This document shows, in pieces, positions 8,915 through 17,923 of a stretch of DNA of 64,000 nucleotides (its first letter is position 1; each line of letters opens with the position of its first letter). The position numbers and the translations under genes are program-made. The notes beneath the pieces are model-generated. The model did no database searches, had not been told where the DNA came from, and saw only the letters and a program-made list of their open reading frames with translations. This stretch comes from Tritrichomonas musculus (taxonomy: Eukaryota; Parabasalia; Tritrichomonadida; Tritrichomonadidae), in assembly GCA_039105265.1 (NCBI GenBank), contig JAPFFF010000031.1, positions 1,302,001 through 1,366,000 on the forward strand, written 5' to 3'.

Positions 8915-11637
8915 TTATAATTGCATGCAATCGCCAAATCCTTCATAAAAATGCTGTGTAATTTCTCGAATATTTTTGTTTTTTACTTGTTTTTCTTTGA
9001 TCTTTTTTTCTCGTTCAGAAAAAAAGTCAATTGTCGTAATTGGCTCTCTATTAAAGTCATAAAAGAAATCAATTTCTTTAAATTTCAAATATAAATAGTC
9101 ATATTTTATTTCATCTTTTAATTGGTATATTTTGATATCATTAATAATTAAATTTGCTAATTTTTCTGTTTTCTCTTCATTTCTATATTTTTTAATTACA
9201 TCTTTGATTGTTTCAATTGAAACTTTGGGTCCAGTTATTTTCTTTATCAGTGCCAAAGACAATAAAATTTCAGATGAATAAAAGTTCAGCAACGCTGAGT
9301 TAATTAATAGCTCAATCGATTTGTCAAGATCAATTTGAATTTTTTCTCCATAAAAATACATGTGTGCCAAATTGTACATTGAAACCATGTCATTTTTTTC
9401 ATGAATGGCTTCTTTGAAATATTCAATAGGATTCTTTTTGTATTCATTGTGCTTATAAATGATTCCAAGATTGTTTTTTGAGTATTCATCACGACGGTTG
9501 GAACCATTGTTATAATGATGAATTGCTTCTTCAAGATTTCTTTCAACATGAATCCCTTGTGAATAAATGACACCGAGAACAAAGTGAGATCCAATACAGC
9601 CATTTTTTGCAGAAAGCGAAAAATAACGAATTGCAATTTTGAAATTCTTTTCAATATAAGAGCCTTGATAATAAAGCATTCCTTTGCTAAGCACAATGAA
9701 TACATGCCTTTTGAATAAATTAAACCAAGATTCAATTGTGCTTCTATAATATTTTTGTCGGCAGCAATTGTATAATAATGAATTGCTTTGCTAATATCTT
9801 GTTGAACACTCGTTCCTTTATGATAAAATAATCCAAGATAAAATTGTGCCTGTGGGTGATTTTGATTAGCAGCAAGCTGAAAATAATAAAAGGCTTTGTT
9901 AAAGTCTTGTTTGATATATTCTCCTTCATAATAAATTAATCCAAGATAGTATTGGGCTTGTGGATAATTTTGATTAGCAGCAAGAGTATAATAATGAATT
10001 GCTTCATCAAAATCTCGCTCAACGCCTTCGCCTTTATGAAAAATAGCACCAAGATTGAATTGTGCTTCAATGTGATTTTGATCAGCTGCAAGAGAATAAA
10101 ATAAAATTGCTTTAACAATATCTCGCTCAACACCTTCGCCATTATGATAAATTAATCCAAGTTCGAATTGATTTTCTGGATCGTTAAGATCAAATTGAAT
10201 AGAATTTTCTTCCTCCAATGTTTCGGAATTATTTTGATCACTCTCAACTAATAAGTTATTCTTTTGAATTGTCATTTGTCTTATATTATTCAATATCGTC
10301 AAGTTTTGAATTGATGATGAGTAATATTTTAAAAAATTAATAATTATTTCATCAATTGTTGGTCGATTTGATCCTTCAATGTTGATGCATTTTTCACATA
10401 ATTTTCCAAGTTCTGAAAATTCATCATTAAAATCATCAAAAATATTTCTTTCATACAATTCCTTTGGTGCTTCTTTCTCCATAATGATAAAGTATATAAT
10501 TAATCCTATTGAATAAATATCTACTTCATATGAATATCGTTCTGATTCAAAAATCTCAGGCGCGATATACATTGAACAAAAATTTTTGGTTATTTGTTCA
10601 TCATCTTTAGTTAGCATTCGATCAAAATCAATAAGAACAAGTGTTTTACTTTCATCAATGATGAAATTATCTGGTTTTAAGTCTCTGTAAATAAATCCAT
10701 TTAAATGAAGGTATTCAATAACTATCAAAAGTTCATAAATTATTGACATTTTTTCTTCTTTATTTAACTTCATTTCACTGATTTTGTCAAGTGAACTTCC
10801 CTTTATATATTCAACAAGCAGCAGTTCTTCTTTATTTTTCTTGCCAATTCCATAGAATTTTGGAATTAACGGATGATGAATCATTTCATAATTTCTTTTT
10901 TCTAGGCCAAAAAGTTTGTCTCTTTGAGAATTATAAAAAAATTTTTAAAAAATTTTCATTGCAAACAATTGCTCAAGTCCAAGGTGGCAAATTAATTCAG
11001 TAGATGAGATTGATGCTCCTAATTTTGTGATTCTTATGTTGTTGGAACTATTAAGTTCAATCTCTCTGTTTTCTGGTTTATCTTTGAAATCAAAATTTGA
11101 AAGACGATTTTTGTTCATTTTTTGGTAACTTTTTTTGATTATAAAAACTAAAATACTTCTTTGAAGTCCAAGCCAGATGGAATTAATTTGTTTATTTAAT
11201 GGGGTTTTAACTATAAATGAACTAAAAATTAGTGGTCTTTCTTTGTTTTTAATATAATCATAAATTTCAATTATTTCTTTGGATTCTGGCTTGTCGATTT
11301 GTGCATATTGTGCTATAATTTCTTCGATTTTCTTTGATATTACAATGAAGTTTGAGTTGATATTATTTGTGAAGAAATTTTCAAGAAATGAAATATTTGA
11401 TTTTGATATGAGAATGATTGTCTGTTCAAAACAAATAATTAAATATTCTTCTTTATTGTATTCCATGGTATCAATGATAATGATATTGCCTTTATTTATT
11501 GTAGTGTTTATTGTTGAAATATCTTCTATTTGAGATACAAAAAATATTTTGAATTTTTGATAGATTTTATCAAGAAATTCATCTTTCATCCTAATTTGGT
11601 GACTATTAAATGTATTTTGGAAATATTTCAGATCCAT
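8915..11637 (-). pseudogene. Protein kinase-Sel1 repeat gene, interrupted
   Basis: A single reading direction carries, in order, a 200-residue N-terminal region of unknown fold, a kinase N-lobe ending FAMKIF, the catalytic loop YRDLKPDNF, IDFDRM where DFG is expected, IAPEIFE, the DIYSIGLIIYF helix and a subdomain XI Arg. About nine Sel1 repeats follow (FNLGAIFHKGEGVERDFDEA) and then a conserved tail ending FYEGFGDCMQL. Two lesions are visible. An in-frame TAA at 10945-10947 lies in an A/T homopolymer just after the ATP-binding Lys strand. A frame change within the Sel1 array, near 9690, joins the frame of 9304-10884 to that of 8915-9694. The rest is well preserved, so the decay is recent or the breaks are sequence errors. 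DFD instead of DFG makes the kinase atypical. A more decayed paralogue lies at 40116-42285. Confidence 0.75.
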
Positions 11638-12435
11638 TTCTATTATATAATTAAAAAAATAAATAGAGCGGTTAATCGATTTGTAAAGTATTGAAAAATA
11701 TTAAAAAACTCTAATTGGCTTATAATATTTTATATTTGGAGTTGAAATATATGATTTGCTCAGATATATTCCGTTGATTATGAGAAAAAAAATTTCAATA
11801 TAAAAATAAAGGTGTTTTAAAAATTTTATATTTCTCACAAAATTATAGACATGATTTTCTCTTCATTATTTCATTCCTTTTTATAAATTACCTTATTTTT
11901 CATATTTAATCTTTTATGAGTTTATTTGAAGATTGAATTTTTGTATTATTATTTTTGGTCAATTCAAATTTCCAAATCATATATTTCAACTCCTTATTTC
12001 GTATCTCCTTATTTTTTAAAATTGAATCATAAAAGAAAATATTTTTTTTAGATAAAAAACTAATTTCCCAGATGCCAGCTATAAATCCTTATTTTATAAT
12101 CTTTCGTTAAACTTTCCTGATTCACATGCAATTTCTGAATCAAGTTTTCCTATCAATACTATCTAATGATCAAAATCGATTATTTTATTTAAATAATTAT
12201 TTCGATCTTTTAATCACTATTACAACCTTTCCATGTCGTTCAAGGTGCAAGTCTTCTCAATTTTTCTGATATATCCATTCAAATTAGAATACCTGTTGGT
12301 GAAAAAAATTTACTTTATTTATAAATAATTTATAAATTTGATAAAGACACTTTTTGAGCGTAGCTCAAAAAGCGGCTATCTTGTCAAGTATAAAAAGAGG
12401 TTAACCTTTTATTTTGATCAATAATTATTTGACCT
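11638..12435. other. Intergenic with one palindrome
   Basis: No gene seen. At 12348-12372 CACTTTTTGAGC is followed by GTA and then GCTCAAAAAG, a strong hairpin. The same 12-base arm recurs as a hairpin at 55205-55233. Confidence 0.5.
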
Positions 12436-12572
12436 TATTTGATCGGCAAAGCTCAGAAAAATTAAAAATTTTTTTATTTTGAGAAAGTGGGCATATGGAC
12501 TTTAAAATATTGATTGATCTGGACATTTTAACATTAAAATGTCCATCTATTTAAAGCCTAGCTCAATAAAAA
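12436..12572 (+). repeat. Dispersed repeat, copy 2 of 2
   Basis: Same unit as 534-668, same strand, about 95% identical by eye, including the GGACATTTT/AAAATGTCC hairpin. Both copies end in an A-rich tract after CCTAGCTCAATA. Confidence 0.7.
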
Positions 12573-12765
12573 TAAATAAAAATGTACTGTAGTATCAATA
12601 CATTTTTTTGTTAAGCCGTAAACAAATATTTATTTTTTCTCTTTTTTCATTGATCAACTTTTAAATATTACTCATTAATTTTAAAAAAAAGAAAATTATA
12701 ATACTTTACTATGGCCTTTCATTTAATAATATGTGAATTAATTGATTTTCTGTGACAAATTTCAA

Positions 12766-12969
12766 CTAATATTTAAGAGTTTTTTTGAAAGCAGCAATCA
12801 ATGATGCTTGTTCTTTTGTCATCGCTAATCTATCATACATCAGGATTCCTTTACACCGTGAAAAGCATCGTTCTATATATAAAGATTTAAAAGAATGAAT
12901 AAATAACGATCTTGCTAATTCTTTTAAATTTGGATATCTTATGCTTTGATTTCTTTGCCTTATTATCAA
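12766..12969 (-). mobile_element. hAT-family transposase relic (C-terminal dimerisation region)
   Basis: The 67-codon frame reads RYPNLKELARSLFIHSFKSL, then YIERCFSRCKGIL, then a Lys-rich end. This follows the hAT C-terminal dimerisation pattern: yP.L..lA...l.ip..S...ER.FS...., then a hydrophobic helix. Upstream on the same strand a second frame (near 12969-13060) carries acidic sequence (SDISEDCTSEVDYDELMNF) that may be an earlier part in another frame. There is no full transposase and no recognisable terminal repeats. The call rests on one domain only. Confidence 0.45.
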
Positions 12970-13059
12970 TGAAATTCATTAATTCATCATAATCAACTTC
13001 TGATGTGCAATCTTCAGAAATATCACTTTGCATTTTTTCAGTAAAACTCTTGCTAAAAT

Positions 13060-13619
13060 CGTATTATTTTTATTATATCAAAAATAAATATCATAAATAA
13101 GACTTAATTTAAAGTATATTTTTATTCATTTGAACTTTGTTGGATTTTGAAACATTCCCCCCCTTAAAAAATAACGTTAAAATAAAAGTGATGTAAAAAA
13201 AAGTAAAGATTATCAAGAAAACATTTTAAAAGGTATTCATGTAGGGAATTCATCGAAAAAAACTTTATATAAAACATTTTTATATTTATATATTTTATAA
13301 TTGGATTTTGGTGAGCATGAATAAAGCCAACTGTTGATCATTCAAGCAGTTCAGGTGATTACCCAAATAATGATCTTAAGTCTCTCCACAGGATCTTGGA
13401 AATATTAAAATCATTGGTTCGAAGATCCAAAGACACCGCATTTCAAAGCCTTTAGGATACTAGTGTCTGGAAGCTCCTGGAAAGGAGTAATGATTAATCC
13501 AAAAACGTACGAATCCAGTTAGAAAGATATTGTAAGTAATCATAGGAAGCGGGAATTTAGATGCTTAAGTACATTTTAACCCCAGATGGAAGAGCCGATT
13601 TTAGTTGGCGAGTAACTTA
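13060..13619. other. Polinton left flank, hairpin-rich, no gene
   Basis: No long ORF. From about 13370 the base composition is more balanced and several short stems follow one another: GGATCTT 13391-13397 with AAGATCC 13422-13428, AGACAC 13431-13436 with GTGTCT 13463-13468, and CTCC 13474-13477 with GGAG 13484-13487. It could be a structured RNA, an older repeat or chance. It ends at the Polinton boundary. Confidence 0.35.
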
Positions 13620-14164
13620 AGTAGTATATACGAGTCGGTTTCCGTTGGGGCCACGCTACGCTTAAGCCCACACGTCAACACGAACTCGTGATAAAAATAA
13701 AAAATAAAAATGATAAAAATAAAAATAAAAATAAAAAAATAAAAAAAAATAAAAAAAATTTTTCTTCAACTTGTTTTTTTCTTGAAGTACTACTAGGGAC
13801 CTAAACAACTACCTCGGGTCCCCACTACTACTAGGGACCTAAACAACTACCTCGGGTCCCCACTACTACTAGGGACCTAAACAACTACCTCGGGTCCCCA
13901 CTACTTGTTTTTTCTTGAAGTACTACTAGGGACCTAAACAACTACCTCGGGTCCCCACTACTACTAGGGACCTAAACAACTACTAGGGACCTAAACAACT
14001 ACCTCGGGTCCCCACTACTTGTTGTTTCTTGAAGTACTACTAGGGACCTAAACAACTACCTCGGGTCCCCACTACTACTAGGGACCTAAACAACTACCTC
14101 GGGTCCCCACTACTTGTTTTTTCTTGAAGTACTACTAGGGACCTAAACAACTACCTCGGGTCCC
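13620..14164. repeat. Left terminal inverted repeat of the Polinton
   Basis: The outer 70 bases (to the CGAACTCGTG near 13689) are unique sequence and match the right end with about one difference. An A-rich tract of AAAAAT units follows (13690-13760). Then comes an array of about nine copies of a 36-base unit containing GGGACC...GGTCCC, interspersed with TTGTTTTTTCTTGAAG spacers. The array stops just before the first gene. Confidence 0.9.
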
Positions 14165-14413
14165 TCATAGTCTATTTTGATGTTCAGCTATAGAGATACG
14201 TGCACCAATTGACTTCAATAATAACTTAGCTTTTTCAATGTCTTCAAAGAGTTCTTTGTATGACTTGATTATATTTATCATTATATCGAATTGACTAGCT
14301 ATTTTATCATCATCTTCATTCATACATTTTCCAAATATCTTGTCTTTAATAACTTTAAATTTTGCATATAGAGCTTCTGCGTCATTATTCAGTCCGTTAA
14401 TAGCGCTATTCAT
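14165..14413 (-). CDS. Polinton small coiled-coil protein (82 residues)
   Basis: First gene inside the left terminal repeat, reading outward. The protein is helical with heptad-like spacing (FDIMINIIKSYKELFEDIEK) and no membrane segment. The ATG lies in TAAATG after a T-rich tract, the same start context as the virion genes. I do not recognise a family. Confidence 0.55.
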   Translation of the reverse strand: MNSAINGLNNDAEALYAKFKVIKDKIFGKCMNEDDDKIASQFDIMINIIKSYKELFEDIEKAKLLLKSIGARISIAEHQNRL

Positions 14414-14416
14414 TTA
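14411..14416 (-). promoter_or_regulatory. TAAATG start motif
   Basis: Reverse-strand TAAATG preceded by a long T-rich run (TTTTTTTTATTTTTGTCT). It resembles the poxvirus late-promoter core. It is the one reverse-strand gene of the element with this context. Confidence 0.4.
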
Positions 14417-14454
14417 AGACAAAAATAAAAAAAATAACAATAAAATAAAAGAAG

Positions 14455-14712
14455 TTAAATTTTACTAAGTAGTTCGTCTATATGAGGTAGTTCAGTTTTT
14501 TCAGTTTGAACACCTACATCTAGAAGTTCTTCTTTCTCTTCTTCTTTCTCTTCTTCTTCTTTCTCTTGATGTTCATAATAGTTTTTATACAAGTTTACTC
14601 GCTTTTTTTTCTTTGGAAACTTGATAACGTTTTTTTCTTTGTCATCGAGAGGATAATAAAGAGGTCCTTTATCATCAATTCCTTCAACAATGATTGTCCC
14701 CCACTTGCTCAT
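14455..14712 (-). CDS. Polinton small charged protein with Q-T motif (85 residues)
   Basis: The N-terminus is compact (SKWGTIIVEGIDDKGPLYYP), a KKKK patch follows, and then an acidic run of EKEEEKEE type. Near residue 68 it carries DVGVQTEKTE, matching the LC8-binding form [TVI]-Q-T-[ED]. The start ATG is preceded by two reverse-strand TCATTT Inr-like boxes (14723-14733). Function is unknown; the basic patch plus LC8-like motif may suggest a DNA- or trafficking-related role. Confidence 0.55.
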   Translation of the reverse strand: MSKWGTIIVEGIDDKGPLYYPLDDKEKNVIKFPKKKKRVNLYKNYYEHQEKEEEEKEEEKEELLDVGVQTEKTELPHIDELLSKI

Positions 14713-14763
14713 ACAAAAATAAAAATGAAATGAAAATATTTAAATCATTCAAAAAGTGAGAAA

Positions 14764-15099
14764 ATGTCATTTGTACCACTCAAAGGCTTTACTAACGACT
14801 ATGAGATATTGAATAGGTACCCCTTTACTATAAGACGTAAGAGTAATCATTTTATATGCAAAGATGCAAAACATATTAAGGGGTATATACGTGTATGTCT
14901 AAATGGCGACTACTACTTGAAACATGTACTTATAGCAAGACAGTTCATACCTAATGATGACCCACAACATAAAATAGAGGTAGACCATATCAATAGGAAT
15001 AGGGCTGATTACCATCTAAGCAACTTAAGATGGATAACCCCAACTGATAGTAACTATAACAGGGATATGCCCAAAATTATAAATGCGAGGGCAGATTAA
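14764..15099 (+). CDS. HNH endonuclease of phage/homing type
   Basis: The protein is 111 residues. Near residues 75-97 it has IEVDHINRNRADYHLSNLRW, the HNH_3-type core (DHINxNRxDxxxxNLRW) found in phage homing nucleases, followed by ITPTDSNYNR. The N-terminal half resembles the NUMOD-like recognition part with a GYIRVCLNG strand. It presumably cuts DNA. Its place at the end of a Polinton suggests either an accessory cargo nuclease or a role in element spread. It converges on and overlaps the next reverse-strand gene by 23 bases. Confidence 0.75.
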   Translation: MSFVPLKGFTNDYEILNRYPFTIRRKSNHFICKDAKHIKGYIRVCLNGDYYLKHVLIARQFIPNDDPQHKIEVDHINRNRADYHLSNLRWITPTDSNYNRDMPKIINARAD

Positions 15100-15328
15100 C
15101 TATATATAGTTCTAAGAACTCCAAAGCAAAGTGTTCAATTCGACCTAAAAAATCAACATCATTATCTATCCTCATTATTTGAAGATGTTCAGGTTTGAAA
15201 TACTGAGCTGATAATTCTTTTATAGTCTTCATCAATTTTTTTCTTCTAGTTTCATCACTCTCTACACTATATTCATGGATGTTCGATAGAATTCTAACGA
15301 GGATATACATACGGTCTGATTGAGACAT
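15077..15328 (-). CDS. Polinton small hypothetical protein (83 residues)
   Basis: The start chosen is the ATG at 15326-15328 (MSQSDRMYILVRIL), because the reverse-strand Inr-like TCATTA at 15333-15338 sits just before it. The protein is helical with no recognised motif. It is divergent to the protease gene, with starts 7-16 bases apart, so the two must share a very compact bidirectional promoter. Confidence 0.5.
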   Translation of the reverse strand: MSQSDRMYILVRILSNIHEYSVESDETRRKKLMKTIKELSAQYFKPEHLQIMRIDNDVDFLGRIEHFALEFLELYIVNLPSHL

Positions 15329-15334
15329 TTTATA

Positions 15335-16891
15335 ATGATAAAAATGACAAGTGATAAAGGCACACAAACTAAACCTAACAATAAAATACAACTATTACAA
15401 GGTACTATTAAATTTCGACCTAAACTAGTTGATAGAGATGTTGCAAGATTAACAAGAGGTTTGGGTCAAACTATATGGAAGTTCTCTAATAATCAAATAA
15501 ATCTACAAAAATTATATGAGACATATTTAAATACTAGTATAGCTTTTAAAGACGTACTTGAATTTGCTAATAGACTCAAGAGAGAGAGACCAAAAGCAAA
15601 ATTTACAGGTTGTGTTTTTGCAATTAAGAAAAATCAAGATGATAAAGATGAACATGGACATTACATAACAGTATTAAAGCCATATCAATATACTCTCCAG
15701 GAATCAACAACAGGTATATTAACAGAGATAAAATTACATTATGATATTATCAACATAAGGATATCTCGAATGAAGACTGAGGAGGAAAAACAAGCAGCTA
15801 GAGAACTGAGAGAGCAGATGAAAGAAAGAACATTGAAAAGTGATAAGAAAGAATATAAAACTAGAGGTATTCAAACAGATGATATACCAGAATTGGCTCC
15901 ATTACCCAGACCTCCAACTTTAAATCGAAATGATTATCATCTTAACCTTAGGAAAATCGGTAGGAACCGACCCACAAATGTTGAGCCACCAACAAGGGAC
16001 CAAAATCAAAACAGAATTCAACTTTTACTTCAAAGTAGTACAAATTTAGACGAGGATGATAGACCTAAGAAAAAATCAAAACAACCTAAGACAAAATCAA
16101 AACGACCTCGTTCACCTTCACCTCCACCTCCACCACCTCCTCCTCCTTCATCACCACCTCCACAGTTTCCATCATCACATACCTCTCGAGGTACTAGTCC
16201 TCCTCCAAGAGAACCCCGTATGACACCACAGAAGACAGGAGAGTATACAGTAGACCAAAGACGTCATAAAATTCATGATTGGAGGAGTTTAGTCAATGAT
16301 GAAAATATAGAAGAAGATGTTATTGATGACTACTTGAAACTTCTATATAACAAAGGAAAGAGATTGAATAAACAACCTGGTCAAAATGAGGCAGAGTTTG
16401 ATAAAAAGAAAATATTGGTTTTACCTACTGCATTTTATACCCTCCTTTCTAGAGCATATGAGACTAATGATATGGAAAAAATACATGAACTGATGAAAAG
16501 TCCTATCTCAGGTAAACAGTCATTTTCACATTTCGATAAAGTATTTGTCCCCATTTGTTCAGATGGAGAACATTGGGTTTTATGTATTGTTCGATATTCA
16601 AAGAAAATAATCGAATGCTATGACTCTGAGAATAAGTCAATGGCACCAGAGGTAAAGACACTTAATAAGTGGATCAATATTTCAGGAACAGGTAAGTTAA
16701 AAGCAAAATATTATGATGTACCTAGTCAAAGGAATAACAAGGATTGTGGAGTGTTTCTAATGGAATCTTGTCGTACCTTTTTGCATGAAGGAAATGGTAA
16801 GTTTAAACAACGCAATATGCCAGATATTAGAAAGAGAATACTTCGAGAACTTCAAAACAATGAATTAGAAACAGATGTTGTATATAAATAA
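15335..16891 (+). CDS. Polinton Ulp1/adenain-like cysteine protease with long N-terminal extension
   Basis: The C-terminal 150 residues hold a C48-type protease core: GEHWVLCIVRYSKKIIECYD (His with the downstream acidic strand), then PSQRNNKDCGVFLMES with the oxyanion Gln and nucleophile Cys. Polinton proteases are thought to process capsid proteins. The first 300 residues are specific to this lineage, with a Pro-run (PPPPPPPPSSPPP) and two LC8-like motifs (KGTQTKP near the N-terminus and RGIQTDD near residue 180). The start may be 15335 or 15344; the divergent neighbour's Inr overlaps the first. At about 518 residues it is much longer than typical Polinton proteases. Confidence 0.8.
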   Translation: MIKMTSDKGTQTKPNNKIQLLQGTIKFRPKLVDRDVARLTRGLGQTIWKFSNNQINLQKLYETYLNTSIAFKDVLEFANRLKRERPKAKFTGCVFAIKKNQDDKDEHGHYITVLKPYQYTLQESTTGILTEIKLHYDIINIRISRMKTEEEKQAARELREQMKERTLKSDKKEYKTRGIQTDDIPELAPLPRPPTLNRNDYHLNLRKIGRNRPTNVEPPTRDQNQNRIQLLLQSSTNLDEDDRPKKKSKQPKTKSKRPRSPSPPPPPPPPPSSPPPQFPSSHTSRGTSPPPREPRMTPQKTGEYTVDQRRHKIHDWRSLVNDENIEEDVIDDYLKLLYNKGKRLNKQPGQNEAEFDKKKILVLPTAFYTLLSRAYETNDMEKIHELMKSPISGKQSFSHFDKVFVPICSDGEHWVLCIVRYSKKIIECYDSENKSMAPEVKTLNKWINISGTGKLKAKYYDVPSQRNNKDCGVFLMESCRTFLHEGNGKFKQRNMPDIRKRILRELQNNELETDVVYK

Positions 16892-16912
16892 AGACTTTTT
16901 ATTCAACTCGAA

Positions 16913-17914
16913 ATGGAATTACCACCAAGTGTTAAAACTCTTTATCCTAATCGAGATAATATAGTTAATGATGGTAATACACCTCTTCCAATCGAAACAG
17001 CCTACTTCCTTGAGGATGCTCAACATGATAAAGCTAAGTTTAATAGGTATTGGTTTAATTTCCCACCAGAATGGTCAACTGCAAACAAAGGGGAATCTAT
17101 TGTTGGCGTTCGTTCAGCACATATCATTAAGAGACGACGCAAAATGGAAGTAGAGATTGAAATATATAAGATACATAAGAAAACATATGAGTTTGTCTGT
17201 GGTGGAACATGGGATGATGGAACACTAAAAGAAGACTATATAACTGGTACTAATCATGAATATGGATTCTTCAAAGTCATTGATTGGGTGTCAATCGATG
17301 GAGATTTACGTGGATTTTTTGATGCAGTTAATCATGCATTCAAGTCATACATTAAAACTTCTTCATTAGACAAATTTGTTCAAAATGATGACAATATACA
17401 GGATAGAGATATACAAACAGATGGATATTATGATAAAAATGGTTTTCATGAAATTATTTATACAGAAAGAAATAAAGCAGAGAATCATAAATACTACTAT
17501 ACTAACAGTAAGAATGAACAAGATTGGGAGTATACCGCACCATATATGAACTTTTTCAAACTTAAATCCTGGAATGATGATTTTGCAGATGTGTTTAATA
17601 TAGGTAATGGCATATTTCAAAATAAACCAGAAAAATATCAAACATGGAGTAAGGAATTAATATTCGATAATATATGGGACAGACAATCATGCAAAATATA
17701 TTCATCGATAGGTGAACAAGCATTACATAATTATATAGGAAATAGCGATGTTGAATATAGTCCTATTAAATACTTCAAGTTAAACTCAATGGACCAAAGG
17801 TTTTGGATAGACTTCTATAGTGATGTTCATTATTATTGTCCAACCAAACTACCTCCAAATGATTCATTTGTTATCGAAATGCAATTCCTTCAATATGATA
17901 AGATGTTTATTTAA
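16913..17914 (+). CDS. Polinton protein of unknown function (333 residues)
   Basis: The protein is rich in beta-type and aromatic sequence (FNFPPEWSTANKGESIVGVR, WVSIDGDLRGFFDAV) and ends QFLQYDKMFI. A central RDIQTDGYYD is an LC8-like Q-T motif. It lies 21 bases after the protease stop and 6 bases before the integrase start, inside the tight forward-strand cluster. It may be a minor virion protein (penton or spike), but I cannot tie it to a family. Confidence 0.6.
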   Translation: MELPPSVKTLYPNRDNIVNDGNTPLPIETAYFLEDAQHDKAKFNRYWFNFPPEWSTANKGESIVGVRSAHIIKRRRKMEVEIEIYKIHKKTYEFVCGGTWDDGTLKEDYITGTNHEYGFFKVIDWVSIDGDLRGFFDAVNHAFKSYIKTSSLDKFVQNDDNIQDRDIQTDGYYDKNGFHEIIYTERNKAENHKYYYTNSKNEQDWEYTAPYMNFFKLKSWNDDFADVFNIGNGIFQNKPEKYQTWSKELIFDNIWDRQSCKIYSSIGEQALHNYIGNSDVEYSPIKYFKLNSMDQRFWIDFYSDVHYYCPTKLPPNDSFVIEMQFLQYDKMFI

Positions 17915-17917
17915 AAA

Positions 17918-17923
17918 TAAATG
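17918..17923 (+). promoter_or_regulatory. TAAATG start motif, integrase gene
   Basis: TAAATG spans the integrase start and follows TTTATTTAAAAA. First of the run of such motifs in the cluster. Confidence 0.4.

Noticed and set aside
13787-14164. CRISPR-like array
   Set aside because: The units are tandem with no unique spacers, inverted at both ends of a Polinton, in a eukaryotic genome.
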